NCBI RefSeq assembly: GCF_000968535.2
Contig: NC_016112.1
Coordinates: 248,001-312,000, forward strand
Length of the DNA: 64,000 bases
Reading direction: 5' to 3'
Source of the DNA: Methylotuvimicrobium alcaliphilum 20Z
GTDB lineage: Bacteria > Pseudomonadota > Gammaproteobacteria > Methylococcales > Methylomonadaceae
The notes under the pieces are model-generated. The model was given only the letters and a program-made list of their open reading frames with translations, searched no databases and was not told the DNA's origin. Positions 52,985 to 61,989 of the stretch are shown here, in pieces. A program made the position numbers and the translations under genes. Within the stretch, counting starts at the first letter, position 1. Every line of letters begins with the position of its first letter.

Positions 52985-53243
52985 ATCTGCGAACTTTCAC
53001 AGTAACGTCCATGAAGGTCTAGCCATCGCCCCGGCAAATGAAAGTTCTCTGGTGGGGAGGGTACGGTCACTCGCCCGACAGGACGCCGTGAATACATCCA
53101 TGTAGGCTCGACGGCGGCTTTCCCTGCCGCCGACGCCTGTCGGTCGAGCAACCGCACCCTCTCCGGAACCGGCATTTGCTCTGTCGAGCGCCGTATATCG
53201 AAAAATTAGATAAAGGGTCTATATCTACGAACTTTCACAGTAA
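52985..53243. repeat. R2 repeat, long copy, with direct repeats at its ends
   Basis: A nearly complete R2 (matching 11822-12122): GAAAGTTCTCTGGTGGGGAGGG, GACAGGACGCCGTGAATACATCC, cgacggcgg hairpin, GTCGGTCGAGCAACCGCACC, and tcgaaaaattagata. The sequence GCGAACTTTCACAGTAA begins it (52989) and ACGAACTTTCACAGTAA closes it (about 53227), possibly a target-site or internal duplication. Confidence 0.8.
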
Positions 53244-53387
53244 TTACGGATTAATCGATCTCGTCGATCGCTATTTTTAATTTCACGGCATGTATCGGCC
53301 GCATTCTTCGTCTGCATCGTGTACCTTTATCAAAAATTACCGGCAACAGATGCGCGCTCTTTCGGGATTCTTTATCAATACTCTCAT

Positions 53388-54122
53388 TTACGAACTGTTA
53401 GCAAGCTTTTCGAATCGAGGTAACCATTCGGCAAACTTCATCACAGAGTCATAGCTGCAGACCGTTTCTAACTTTCTGGTTTCGACGACTTCAAAAATAC
53501 GGCGCGCGCGCTTTAGAGTTTCCTGCTCGGGCCCGAACGGATTGAAACGCATCCCCGCATCTGTCAAAAAGACATAGTCGCAGATGAACAGTACGTCACG
53601 GTAAATATAAAAAGTGAATCCGGGCGTGTGTCCGCCGGTATGGAAGGCTTCGATGCCGTAGGCGATAGAGTCGCCGGTAAAGCGCAGATCGACATCGAAC
53701 GAGGCCGCCAACGGATGCCGCGCGTCCAAGTCGTGCATGCGCACTTCGGCATTCCAGAGCTTTCGGTATTGATTCGACGCGCCCATGAAATGATGATGCG
53801 TGAACAAGATGGCGCGCACCGGCGACAAATCCCGGTTGAAAGCCGAGGGTGCGTCGATCCAGACCGCGCCTTGGTCGGTTTCGATTCGATAGGCCGCATG
53901 TTCCAATCCCAATTTCGGCACCGAAAGTAGTTGACCGACATATTCGTTGACCGGTCGTGCGGTCACGCGATAAGTTTTTTCGGCCTCAACCCATGATAAA
54001 AAGCGATCATGCCGGGCTCCGCAGAACGGACAAACCTCGGGCATTTCGCCGATCATGTTATAACCGCATTCGAGGCAAACCCATTGCGGCGTGTCGTCGA
54101 AGAGTTTGGGTTCGTTAGGCAT
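53388..54122 (-). CDS. Rubredoxin-domain metallo-beta-lactamase-fold protein
   Basis: The 244-residue protein starts with a rubredoxin-like zinc/iron knuckle (WVCLECGYNM ... VCPFCGARHD, residues 14-38) and continues with a metallo-beta-lactamase fold (about 60-240). The HxHxDH motif is degraded to THHHFMGAS, with Met and Gly replacing Asp and His, while HTGGHTPG is kept. Such fusions act in NO/O2 detoxification-like electron transfer in other bacteria; with the active site altered the role here is uncertain. It is the last gene of the ferritin-fumC-glcG operon (39 bp spacing). Confidence 0.78.
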   Translation of the reverse strand: MPNEPKLFDDTPQWVCLECGYNMIGEMPEVCPFCGARHDRFLSWVEAEKTYRVTARPVNEYVGQLLSVPKLGLEHAAYRIETDQGAVWIDAPSAFNRDLSPVRAILFTHHHFMGASNQYRKLWNAEVRMHDLDARHPLAASFDVDLRFTGDSIAYGIEAFHTGGHTPGFTFYIYRDVLFICDYVFLTDAGMRFNPFGPEQETLKRARRIFEVVETRKLETVCSYDSVMKFAEWLPRFEKLANSS

Positions 54123-54160
54123 GGAATTGTCTGCCTTTACTTTTTTATAATTGATGCGTT

Positions 54161-54595
54161 TCAGGTTCGCCAGGGATGCGACGGTAAATCGGCGAGGCCG
54201 ATCACATCGACGCCGGCTTTGGCAACTTGATGATCGTTCTCCACCGAACTGCCGCTGACGCCGATCGCGCCGATCAAAACACCATCTTCATCGACAATCG
54301 GGACGCCGCCGGGAAAGGTGATTAAGCCGTCGTTGGAGTGTTCGATTCCGTAAAGCGGTCCGCCCGGTTGCGATAGCTGACCGATTTGTCCGGTGTTCAT
54401 GCCGAAGAAACAGGCGGTCTTGGCTTTTTTGAGGGCAATGTCGATGCTGCCGACCCACGCGCCGTTCATTCTGGTGAACGCTTTCAAATCGGCGCCTGAA
54501 TCGACCACGGCGATACACATTTGCGTGCCGATTTTGTTGGCCTCTGCGATGGCTGCCGCAATCGCTTTCTCTGCTTGTTCATAGCTTACGTGCAT
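54161..54595 (-). CDS. GlcG/HbpS family heme-binding-like protein
   Basis: A 144-residue protein of the GlcG/HbpS family: [44 protein letters not shown] at the start and [33 protein letters not shown] near the end are diagnostic. Members bind haem or small ligands and are often linked to oxidative stress. It lies 41 bp after fumC and 39 bp before the rubredoxin-MBL gene in one operon. Confidence 0.85.
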   Translation of the reverse strand: MHVSYEQAEKAIAAAIAEANKIGTQMCIAVVDSGADLKAFTRMNGAWVGSIDIALKKAKTACFFGMNTGQIGQLSQPGGPLYGIEHSNDGLITFPGGVPIVDEDGVLIGAIGVSGSSVENDHQVAKAGVDVIGLADLPSHPWRT

Positions 54596-54635
54596 GGTTT
54601 TTCTCCCGCTTGTTGTCGTTATTAAACCGGATGGC

Positions 54636-56039
54636 TCATTTCGGCATGATCATCCGTTCCGGCCGGACGATCGCATCGAACTGTTCGGCGCTCACCAGGC
54701 CGACGGCAATGGCCTCTTCGCGAAGCGTCGTGCCGTTTTGCATGGCCGTTTTGGCAATTTGTGCGGCCTTGTCGTAGCCGATCTGCGGAACCAGAGCGGT
54801 GACCAGCATCAGCGATTGCTCCATTAACTCCGCTATCCGCTCGGCATTCGGTTGTATGCCTGCCACACAATGTTCGGTAAAACTATGCGCCGCGTCGCCG
54901 AGAAGGCGTATCGATTGCAACACGTTATAAATCATCACCGGCTTGAAGGTATTGAGTTCCAGATGACCTTGCGCGCCGGCCAGGGTCACCGTCGTATGAT
55001 TGCCGATGACTTGTGTGCAAACCATCGTTAATGCCTCGCATTGGGTCGGATTGATTTTGCCCGGCATGATCGATGAGCCGGGTTCGTTTGCCGGCAAAAT
55101 CAGTTCACCGAGTCCCGAGCGCGGACCGGAACTCAAGAGGCGAATGTCGTTAGCGATTTTATTAAGGCTGACCGCGCTGCAGTTCAACACGCCGGATAGT
55201 TCCACCAGTGCGTCGTGCGCGGCCATCGCTTCGAATTTGTTGGCGGCGGATGTGAAAGGATGCCCGGTGAATTTAGCGACTTCGTCGGCGAATAGTTCGG
55301 CAAAACCCTGGCTCGAATTCAAGCCCGTTCCGACTGCGGTACCGCCTTGCGCGAGAGGATACAGGCGTTTGAGACTGTCCTGTAGCCGTTCGATGCTGAG
55401 TTGAACTTGGGTCGCGTAACCGGAAAACTCCTGGCCCAATGACAGTGGCGTCGCATCTTGCAGATGCGTGCGTCCGATCTTAATGATGTCGGCCCATGCC
55501 TGAGATTTATCGGACAGCGTTTTTTGCAAGCGCTGCAATGACGGGATCAGTAGACATTGGAGTTGTTCGACCGCTGCGATATGCATCGCGCTTGGAAACA
55601 CATCGTTCGAAGACTGGCTGAGGTTGCAGTGATCGTTGGGGTGAACCGGCGATTTCGAACCGAGCGCGCCGCCCAGGCGTTCGTTGACCCGGTTGGCGAT
55701 CACTTCGTTGGCATTCATATTGGATTGCGTGCCGGAGCCGGTTTGCCAGATCACCAGCGGAAAGTGTTCATCCAGTGCGCCGTCGATGACTTCCTGCGCC
55801 GCATCGACGATTGCGCGGCCGAGTTTTTCATCGAGCTTGTTTTGGGCGATATTGCTTAAGGCCGCACAGCGTTTGACGATCCCGAGCGCGCGGATCAGCG
55901 GGCGAGGTAGGCGTTCGTCGCCGATCGCGAAATAGTGCAGGGAACGCTGCGTTTGAGCGCCCCAATATTTGTCGGCGGGGACTTCAATGGAGCCCAGTGC
56001 GTCGCTTTCAATTCGCCCGGCCGAACTTCCGATTGTCAT
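54636..56039 (-). CDS. fumC: Class II fumarate hydratase
   Basis: A 467-residue fumarase of the iron-free, oxidant-stable FumC type. Motifs: [17 protein letters not shown] near 104, [22 protein letters not shown], and the catalytic signature [16 protein letters not shown] near 320. It interconverts fumarate and malate in the citric acid cycle. Its partners (ferritin-like upstream, GlcG-like downstream) suggest use under iron limitation or oxidative stress. Confidence 0.95.
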   Translation of the reverse strand: MTIGSSAGRIESDALGSIEVPADKYWGAQTQRSLHYFAIGDERLPRPLIRALGIVKRCAALSNIAQNKLDEKLGRAIVDAAQEVIDGALDEHFPLVIWQTGSGTQSNMNANEVIANRVNERLGGALGSKSPVHPNDHCNLSQSSNDVFPSAMHIAAVEQLQCLLIPSLQRLQKTLSDKSQAWADIIKIGRTHLQDATPLSLGQEFSGYATQVQLSIERLQDSLKRLYPLAQGGTAVGTGLNSSQGFAELFADEVAKFTGHPFTSAANKFEAMAAHDALVELSGVLNCSAVSLNKIANDIRLLSSGPRSGLGELILPANEPGSSIMPGKINPTQCEALTMVCTQVIGNHTTVTLAGAQGHLELNTFKPVMIYNVLQSIRLLGDAAHSFTEHCVAGIQPNAERIAELMEQSLMLVTALVPQIGYDKAAQIAKTAMQNGTTLREEAIAVGLVSAEQFDAIVRPERMIMPK

Positions 56040-56071
56040 GGTTATTATGCAAATGCGCTAACAGCGATGGA

Positions 56072-56515
56072 TTATTCGCTTGGTTTACTCAGCATTTTTC
56101 GCACCTCGCCCACATGAATTTCTTCCTGGGCGATCATTCGGCGCGCATATTCCTCGAGCAGAACGCTACGGCCGTCGACCAACTCCAATAAACGATGATA
56201 TTCGGCCAGTGCCGATGCTTCATGATCCAACGATTCCCGGAGAATGGCGCCGATATCGTGGCGATGCGTTTCCAGTAACGGGCCGATTCCCAAAGAGGGA
56301 TGACCGTCCAAATGGGTAATCATTTCTCCGGCTTCGTTGGCATGGAGTAACGATTCATTCGCTTGGCCGCGCATCCAGGAAACGATGGGGATTCGATTGT
56401 AGCCGACAACCATCAAGGCATAATGCGTATAACGAACCACGCCCGCCAGTTCCGCTTCCAGAATGTTATTCAGCACTTTGATCACGGCGTCGTTATCGAT
56501 TTCGGTGTTTGTCAT
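56072..56515 (-). CDS. Ferritin-like/bacterioferritin-type protein
   Basis: A 147-residue four-helix protein. Diiron ligands are visible as Glu in LEAELAGVVRYTHYAL (about 18), ANESLLHANEAGEMITH (E and H near 53-57), and LDHEASALAEYHRLLEL followed by AQEEIHVGEVRKML. Likely ferroxidase/iron storage of the bacterioferritin or ferritin-like branch; the haem Met of Bfr is not evident. It leads the operon, 32 bp before fumC, with GGAGACAC as ribosome-binding site. Confidence 0.82.
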   Translation of the reverse strand: MTNTEIDNDAVIKVLNNILEAELAGVVRYTHYALMVVGYNRIPIVSWMRGQANESLLHANEAGEMITHLDGHPSLGIGPLLETHRHDIGAILRESLDHEASALAEYHRLLELVDGRSVLLEEYARRMIAQEEIHVGEVRKMLSKPSE

Positions 56516-56569
56516 GAGTGTCTCCTGAAGTCAGAATGGGGAGAGTCTGACTATAGCGCTTTTTTGATC

Positions 56570-56895
56570 GTTGAGATAGTAAACTTTAACCTGATTAGCA
56601 AGATGCTTCAGCTTGCTGAGGCCAACTGTCCAAGCAGTGGCCAGTCTTAGCCACTTCTGCGGGACGGGTTATTTAACCCGTCCCCAACTTTTCGGTTTGC
56701 CCTAAACATTTCGGCTGACTTCGGCCAAAGTCAAAACGTTTAGGACGGGGTTGCAAACCCCGTCCTGCTAGGGATATGCTGGTTTTTGGGCTTTAGCTGA
56801 AGAAACTTGCTAATCAGGAACTTTAATCCTAGAAAAAGCATTTCACCATGAAGGTCGTGAAGGATAAGAAGTTAATTCAATAACTTGTTAAGCGC
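56570..56895. repeat. R8 fragment, R4 copy 2 and R6 fragment
   Basis: 56590-56650 is an R8 piece (ctgattagcaagatgcttcagcttgc). 56654-56775 is R4, the inverted near-identical partner of 34020-34136. 56825-56895 is R6-like (catttcaccatgaaggtcgtgaagg). No gene. Confidence 0.78.
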
Positions 56896-56936
56896 TTGTA
56901 TAGAGCTTTCGTCCACTTCGGCGCCTAATTTTGATC

Positions 56937-57096
56937 TATACCTTTCGCACTTCAATTTTCGGCAGTTTCTTAGGAGGCGCCGGGGTGCTCGGCTAAGGCT
57001 TTGCCAGCATGGAGCTGGCATAGAGCCTACATGGATGTATTCACGGCGTCCTTTGACGGGCACCCCGGTGCCGAATTTTGATCTACGATAGGTATA
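56937..57096. repeat. R1 repeat, copy F, next to a scrap of another
   Basis: Full R1 from TATACCTTTCGCACTTC to ATCTACGATAGGTATA with the gccagcatggagctggc hairpin. Just left (56917-56939) is a lone R1 right end (ggcgcctaattttgatcta), so two copies were once adjacent. Confidence 0.87.
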
Positions 57097-57122
57097 CGAT
57101 GGGTTTATTGATGCCCAAATCC

Positions 57123-58019
57123 TTAATAGCGTGACGGTAAACGAGCGACCGAATTTAATTTCCAGGGTTTCGGATTAATGGCTGCCTCTAACTTATCTTC
57201 CAATGGGTCGTCTAACTCATGAAAAAAGTCCAAGCCGGTTAATTCTTCGATAGTGTCCACGGAGACGATAAAGTCGGTCAGAGGCTCATTGCCTCGCACC
57301 GTTTGCGGGACCAGGAACGCCAACATTTTGATTCCGGAACTTGTTTCCGCGGCATAAATTTTATAAAAAGCATCCGGTATTTCCACTTTCCAGCTGCTCT
57401 TCAATCGATTCAGCGGATTCGAAAATACGGGGCCGGTTATTACCCAGACGCGTCGATGCAATTTGGTAAAGTAGTCGACTTCAACGGCTTCCAATCGCTG
57501 CCACACTTTTTGATTTAGATTCGATTTTTGAGGGGTAATGTTGGTCATTAAAAACGTATCCAATTGCGCTTGTTTGCCATAGAGTCGGCTGATGGCATAG
57601 TTAGGCGCCATATGGCCTCGGTCGAAACCGCTGCGGGTATAGTCTTGATGGCTGATACGCGTCAGGCTGCGCCAATCTGTGCTGAATGTTTGCGGCCGTT
57701 TATGAGGCGTCGCATTGTCCTTAATCGCTGTGACTTGATAGATTACCCAAAGTGGATTGCCACGAATGTCTGAGTATCCGACCATGAATCCATCATTGCG
57801 AAATACTCTCGACCAGGTCAGCGGCTGATACCAGACTTGAGTTTGCGGGACGCCTTGAAATGCCATGTCGGGCCTAGCCAGCATGACTTCATAACTGTAG
57901 CCGCCAATTAGAGGGAGTAGGGTCAGTACGCTAATGCGCGGATATTTTTTACCAACTCTAAAAAACGTGATGAATGTAGCGAGTAAAAAGCGATGTTTTT
58001 TCTGTCTTCTTCTTGCCAT
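57123..58019 (-). CDS. DNA/RNA non-specific endonuclease (NucA-like)
   Basis: A 298-residue beta-beta-alpha-metal nuclease with an N-terminal membrane segment (about 30-47) that may be a signal anchor. The catalytic motif is GFDRGHMAPN (about 132-141; His is the general base) and NITPQKSNLNQKVWQRLE carries the metal-binding Asn. RVWVITGPVFSN near 191 is typical. Probably periplasmic or exported, degrading extracellular nucleic acid; no immunity gene is apparent next to it. Confidence 0.85.
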   Translation of the reverse strand: MARRRQKKHRFLLATFITFFRVGKKYPRISVLTLLPLIGGYSYEVMLARPDMAFQGVPQTQVWYQPLTWSRVFRNDGFMVGYSDIRGNPLWVIYQVTAIKDNATPHKRPQTFSTDWRSLTRISHQDYTRSGFDRGHMAPNYAISRLYGKQAQLDTFLMTNITPQKSNLNQKVWQRLEAVEVDYFTKLHRRVWVITGPVFSNPLNRLKSSWKVEIPDAFYKIYAAETSSGIKMLAFLVPQTVRGNEPLTDFIVSVDTIEELTGLDFFHELDDPLEDKLEAAINPKPWKLNSVARLPSRY

Positions 58020-58340
58020 GTCGATTAGCTAACGATGTTCAAAAATGCCGCATCAAATAGGGTGCTGCGGATTTTTATTAAGTGACTTAAGTGATTATTG
58101 TAACTGTATGATTATACGGTAATTAATCGGGTATTGTTGGCCGGAGTGGATTAAAAGCCGATGGGTAACTATAGCTTTTAGATTATTAGACGCTTTTTCG
58201 CTCGCAAATAGGAGTAAGAGCGTGCTCCCAATAGTTGAAACCAAGGTTGAATTGAAGGCTGAGGTGAGTGCTTTATAATCGAACCTCAATGATGACGTAT
58301 TTTTTCGAAATGATAACTTTTTCCGGCTCAAGATTTTACT
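58020..58340. other. 320-bp divergent intergenic region
   Basis: It lies between the minus-strand nuclease and the plus-strand hydrolase. AT-rich stretches around 58090-58135 and a TATAAT-like hexamer (tataat at 58274-58279) could be promoter parts. No gene or recognisable repeat. Confidence 0.4.
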
Positions 58341-59990
58341 ATGCGCAAGATTGACGAATTGATTACCAAATTAAGCTTCGGCTTTTCCATACCCGGCTTA
58401 TTGTTGGCGACACTTTTTTTCGCATTTTCGCTTACACCAAGTCTAGTGCCTCGTTCTTTTTTGTTTCAAGGGGTGATTTCCGGTTTGTCTTTTACGGCGG
58501 GATACGCGCTTGGTGTTTTCGGTCGATGGTTTTGGGATTATGTCGAGTTGCCGTTGCCTGGTCGCGATGCAATCAGAATTTTTAGGATCGTTGCATCGGG
58601 CGTCTGTTCGATCGTTGCAATCGCCTTTCTTTGGCAGGCTTCGCAATGGCAAGACGATTTGCGCTCCATGATGGGGATGATGCCGGAGGGTGCGATGCCT
58701 TCTTATGGTATTGCCTTGATGACCTTATTCGTTTTTGGCGTATTAATACAGTTTGCTCGATTGTTTCGGAGGACGTTTCAATTTTTGTCTCTAAGGCTAG
58801 CGCGCTACATATCCGATCATGTCGCGCATGCGATAAGCATACTGGCAGCTGGGATGTTGTTTTGGTCGGTTATCGATGGCGTGGTTGTTTCTTTGTTTTT
58901 ACGCGCGACGAACAATTCTTATCAACAATTAGACGCGCTGATTCAGGATGATTTGGAGCGTCCCGACGATCCGATGAAGACCGGTAGCGAAGCCTCTTTG
59001 ATCGCTTGGTCGGACTTGGGAAGGCAAGGGCGTAACTTTATGTCTTCAGGCCCGACAGCTCAAGCGTTGAGCGATTTTTTCGGTGAGCCGGTGCCTGAGC
59101 CCGTGCGCATCTATGTCGGGTTGAATGCGGCGAATACGCCGGAAGAAAGAGCCGAATTGGCTTTGCAAGAGCTGAAACGCGTCAATGCTTTCGACTGTTC
59201 GGTTTTGTTGTTGGTGACGCCCACGGGTACCGGTTGGATAGACCCGGCCGCACTGGATACCGTCGAATATTTACATCGAGGCGACATCGCGACGGTCACC
59301 GCGCAATATTCGTATTTGCCCAGCGCCTTGTCGTTGATAACCGAAGGGGAGTACGGTGCGGAAATGGCTAGAGCGCTGTTCGAAAAAGTTTATGTCTATT
59401 GGACGAACTTGCCTAGCGACCATCGACCGAAATTGTATTTACACGGACTGAGCTTGGGCGCGCTGAATTCCGATCGTTCTTTCGATGTGTACGACATCAT
59501 TCAAGACCCATTCGACGGAGCATTATGGAGCGGTCCGCCATTTCGTAGCGAAACCTGGCGCAAAGTGACGCAAGAAAGGGAACCCGGCTCTCCGGTATGG
59601 CTCCCTCGTTTTCGCGATGGCGCGGTGGTTAGATTCATGAATCAATATACGGGATTAAATGACGATAGTACGCCGTGGGGACCTTTTAGAATCGCTTATC
59701 TGCAATATGCCAGCGACCCGATAACGTTTTTCGATAGCCATGCGTTCTTTCGTGAGCCGGAATGGATGCAAGCTCCCAGAGGGCCGGACGTCTCGCCGCA
59801 TCTAAGGTGGTATCCGGTTGTCACGATGCTGCAATTGGCGGCCGACATGGCGGTCGGGTCTACTCCGCCGGGGTTCGGTCATGTTTTTGCCGCTAAACAT
59901 TACATCGATGCATGGCTGGCCTTGACCGAACCTAAAGGTTGGAGCGAAGAGCAATTGAATCGTCTGCGGGCCTTGTTCGAAGGACGATAA
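58341..59990 (+). CDS. Membrane-anchored alpha/beta hydrolase (PF10081-type)
   Basis: The 549-residue protein has an N-terminal membrane part with four or five helices (about 12-205) and a C-terminal hydrolase of the Abhydrolase_9 family. Nucleophile elbow is LHGLSLGALN (Ser about 377), with FDVYDIIQDPFDGALWSGPPF following, as in the family; DPITFF and a His in FGHVFAAKHYIDAW near the end may complete the triad. Substrate unknown. ATG at 58341 with a weak ribosome-binding site. Confidence 0.8.
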   Translation: MRKIDELITKLSFGFSIPGLLLATLFFAFSLTPSLVPRSFLFQGVISGLSFTAGYALGVFGRWFWDYVELPLPGRDAIRIFRIVASGVCSIVAIAFLWQASQWQDDLRSMMGMMPEGAMPSYGIALMTLFVFGVLIQFARLFRRTFQFLSLRLARYISDHVAHAISILAAGMLFWSVIDGVVVSLFLRATNNSYQQLDALIQDDLERPDDPMKTGSEASLIAWSDLGRQGRNFMSSGPTAQALSDFFGEPVPEPVRIYVGLNAANTPEERAELALQELKRVNAFDCSVLLLVTPTGTGWIDPAALDTVEYLHRGDIATVTAQYSYLPSALSLITEGEYGAEMARALFEKVYVYWTNLPSDHRPKLYLHGLSLGALNSDRSFDVYDIIQDPFDGALWSGPPFRSETWRKVTQEREPGSPVWLPRFRDGAVVRFMNQYTGLNDDSTPWGPFRIAYLQYASDPITFFDSHAFFREPEWMQAPRGPDVSPHLRWYPVVTMLQLAADMAVGSTPPGFGHVFAAKHYIDAWLALTEPKGWSEEQLNRLRALFEGR

Positions 59991-60061
59991 GGCATCGAAT
60001 AATTTTACAAATGTGAAAGCCTATCGATTTTTCATTCAATGGTTCGAGTTATGACTATCGC

Positions 60062-60193
60062 ATTGCCAGTTTCGGTAGTACCCGAGGAGGGATTAGGCCA
60101 GCATGGATTTGGCATAGAGCCTACATGGACGTATTCCCGGCATCTTTTAGCGGACACCCAGGCGCCGAATTTTGATCTACGATGATAGGTATA
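60062..60193. repeat. R1 repeat, copy G (left end shortened)
   Basis: Starts inside R1 (gccagtttcggtag instead of the TATACC end) and finishes GATCTACGATGATAGGTATA. The central hairpin is shortened to gccagcatggatttggc. Confidence 0.8.
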
Positions 60194-60454
60194 CATGGAG
60201 GGGCGGGTTTTTGAGGAAAAATCCGCCAAATACTTCGCGACTTTTATTTGTTGCTGAAAGATGGGGCGTGATAGGTAGATGGTCAAGAGAAATAATTCGC
60301 ATCCGAGTTGACAGTTCCACGTTATTAGCTAGTTTTTATTTGATAACAGTAGATTGATTTTTCTTTTCTGGGCGTCATCGGAAGTCATGGGGCATTAAAG
60401 GACTCACATAACATCGTAGGCGCGAGCCTATTTGATTGTCGAAGGTGTAAATTT

Positions 60455-61042
60455 ATGAGCATATATTTGAGAAATGATAGCGATAACATTGTTCATCAGG
60501 TCATGGCGCAACAGCAAGCGAGTTCATGCGCCGTTGCCAGTATTTGGATGGCGCGAAATCAAACCAAACAGATGACGATCGATGAATCGGAATGGGCGTT
60601 GGCATGGAATATGTATCACCGAGTGGTTCAGGATGCGGATTTTATCCCGGAAGCGCCTGCACCTATGTCTTTAGATCCAAGCGCGCATAGCAACGACCAA
60701 GATACTTTTGGAAACATGTTTTCAAGAATGGGGACATTCATGGATCAAGTCGCCCAGGCGCTTAGAAATGATGGCCTGAAGGTGACCTTCAAAACTAGGT
60801 TTTCACCCGGAATAACTGTTGATGCTTGGCGGCTTTCGGATACTACTCCCGCGATTATTTTACTCGGTTGGTACAATGGAGCACGCCGAAATGGCGGTCA
60901 TTTCATTGTCGCATCGCGCAGAACATCACGTGGTCGCGTCGTATATCTCGACCCTTGGGAAGGGCAATTGCGCGAATTAGGTATCGGTCCTCAATATCTG
61001 TCTACAGGCCGATTTGAGCAGGTTATTTATATTTCGACTTGA
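60455..61042 (+). CDS. Papain-like cysteine protease
   Basis: A 195-residue protein with a papain-like catalytic layout: Cys25 at the start of a helix (QQQASSCAVASIWMAR), His149 in RNGGHFIVASRR and Asp166 in RVVYLDPWEGQL. This spacing and the GGHF/LDPW motifs resemble AvrRpt2-type and C39-like proteases (PF12385/PF13529). No signal peptide, no ABC exporter and no leader peptide nearby, so substrate and location are unknown. GAAGGTG precedes the ATG. It is flanked by repeats on both sides. Confidence 0.7.
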   Translation: MSIYLRNDSDNIVHQVMAQQQASSCAVASIWMARNQTKQMTIDESEWALAWNMYHRVVQDADFIPEAPAPMSLDPSAHSNDQDTFGNMFSRMGTFMDQVAQALRNDGLKVTFKTRFSPGITVDAWRLSDTTPAIILLGWYNGARRNGGHFIVASRRTSRGRVVYLDPWEGQLRELGIGPQYLSTGRFEQVIYIST

Positions 61043-61191
61043 GCTAATAGAAAGCAGCATAATCGAACGATATAGGTATAGTGTGTGGAGTCTGTTAAAT
61101 TCGATGAACATGCTCAGGCTTGTATTAGGCAATCAGTTTAGCCGTTCAATCAGCGCACTGATCGATTGTTTTCGAATGGGTCGAATTGCCT
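61043..61191. other. Spacer downstream of the protease
   Basis: Part of a 722-bp stretch without a gene up to 61764. This first part shows only a run with atcagcgcactgatcgattg near 61148 that can form a small hairpin. The rest of the stretch is listed separately below. Confidence 0.35.
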
Positions 61192-61280
61192 AAGGATTTC
61201 GTGATAAATAACGTCCTGGAGCTATGGGCTTTGTTGAGGGTTCGGTAAAATAGGGAAGTTATTTACGACCAAGCCCTTAG
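61192..61280. repeat. R7 hairpin repeat, empty copy
   Basis: An 89-bp imperfect palindrome: GGATTTCGTGATAAATAACG at the left and AGTTATTTACGACCAAGCCC at the right. The copy at 28583-28866 has the same ends but carries an R2 unit inserted after gagggt. This is the uninterrupted version. Confidence 0.8.
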
Positions 61281-61380
61281 AAAGGTTGTGCTTCTGCGAT
61301 AAAAGTAACTTGCCCCTCCTTTTTTTCGATCGCGACTAAAGCATACTTGATTGTTGGGCCTAACAATGCTTTCCTACCCC

Positions 61381-61426
61381 CAGGGATAACACATTAAAAT
61401 AATTAATATATCAATATGTTATCCTG
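61381..61426. repeat. Inverted repeat around an AT-rich spacer
   Basis: CAGGGATAACA (61381-61391) and TGTTATCCTG (61417-61426) are inverted copies (one base bulged) around 25 A/T-rich bases. It could be an operator or a cruciform; no gene follows within 300 bp. Confidence 0.4.
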
Positions 61427-61482
61427 TCGCTTAGAACGCTTAATCAATTTGATTTAACTTATGGTACCCTCCCTGGGCCCCG

Positions 61483-61615
61483 TCAGCGCGCAGGATGCAG
61501 CGGCCAATGCAGATTTTGCATGGAGCAAAAATCTGCCCTGTTGCCGACATCCTCGCTAGCCACACCCCATACCTTCATAAAGTTAGCTAATTTTTGAGTA
61601 TAAAGGGAGTAGATA
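61483..61615. repeat. Dispersed repeat R3, copy 2
   Basis: It shares the GCCGACATCCTCGCTAGCCA, CCATACCTTCATAAAGTTA and TTGAGTATAAAGGGAG blocks with 16000-16128. The hairpin gcagattttgc-atggagc-aaaaatctgc is better preserved here. Confidence 0.75.
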
Positions 61616-61764
61616 ATTGATTGACTTTTTATCCCTTGCTTTGTAGTATCGATTCGCTATTAGGATGGCGCTTAAGTTTTCCCATAAAAGGTGAATCGCT
61701 TAATTGCGTTATAGAAGCGGATGTTTAGTAATCAAATATAACGACAAATACGAGGCAATCAACA

Positions 61765-61932
61765 ATGAACGGAACTCCTGTAAAAGATAGATTTTGGTTA
61801 TATACCGGTTTTATTTCTTTGGCATTAGTTGCAACTTTGATACTAGTGAAGTTCAATGATGACGGCTTGTGCGGGACATGCCAGTACTTTACGATTTTAG
61901 TCGATGATCTTTTTTATCAAGCAGAAGAATGA
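61765..61932 (+). CDS. Small membrane protein with a CxxC pair
   Basis: A 55-residue ORF: hydrophilic start (MNGTPVKDR), one transmembrane helix (about FWLYTGFISLALVATLILV, residues 10-28), then KFNDDGLCGTCQYFTILVDDLFYQAEE. The two cysteines (C36, C39) could bind metal or form a disulfide. GAGG lies 9 bp before the ATG. No family recognised; coding status rests on the composition and ribosome-binding site. Confidence 0.5.
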   Translation: MNGTPVKDRFWLYTGFISLALVATLILVKFNDDGLCGTCQYFTILVDDLFYQAEE

Positions 61933-61989
61933 TGATGAGAAAACTGTTCGGAAACTTCTATACAATTTGAAGGGTTGAGAGCTGATGTC

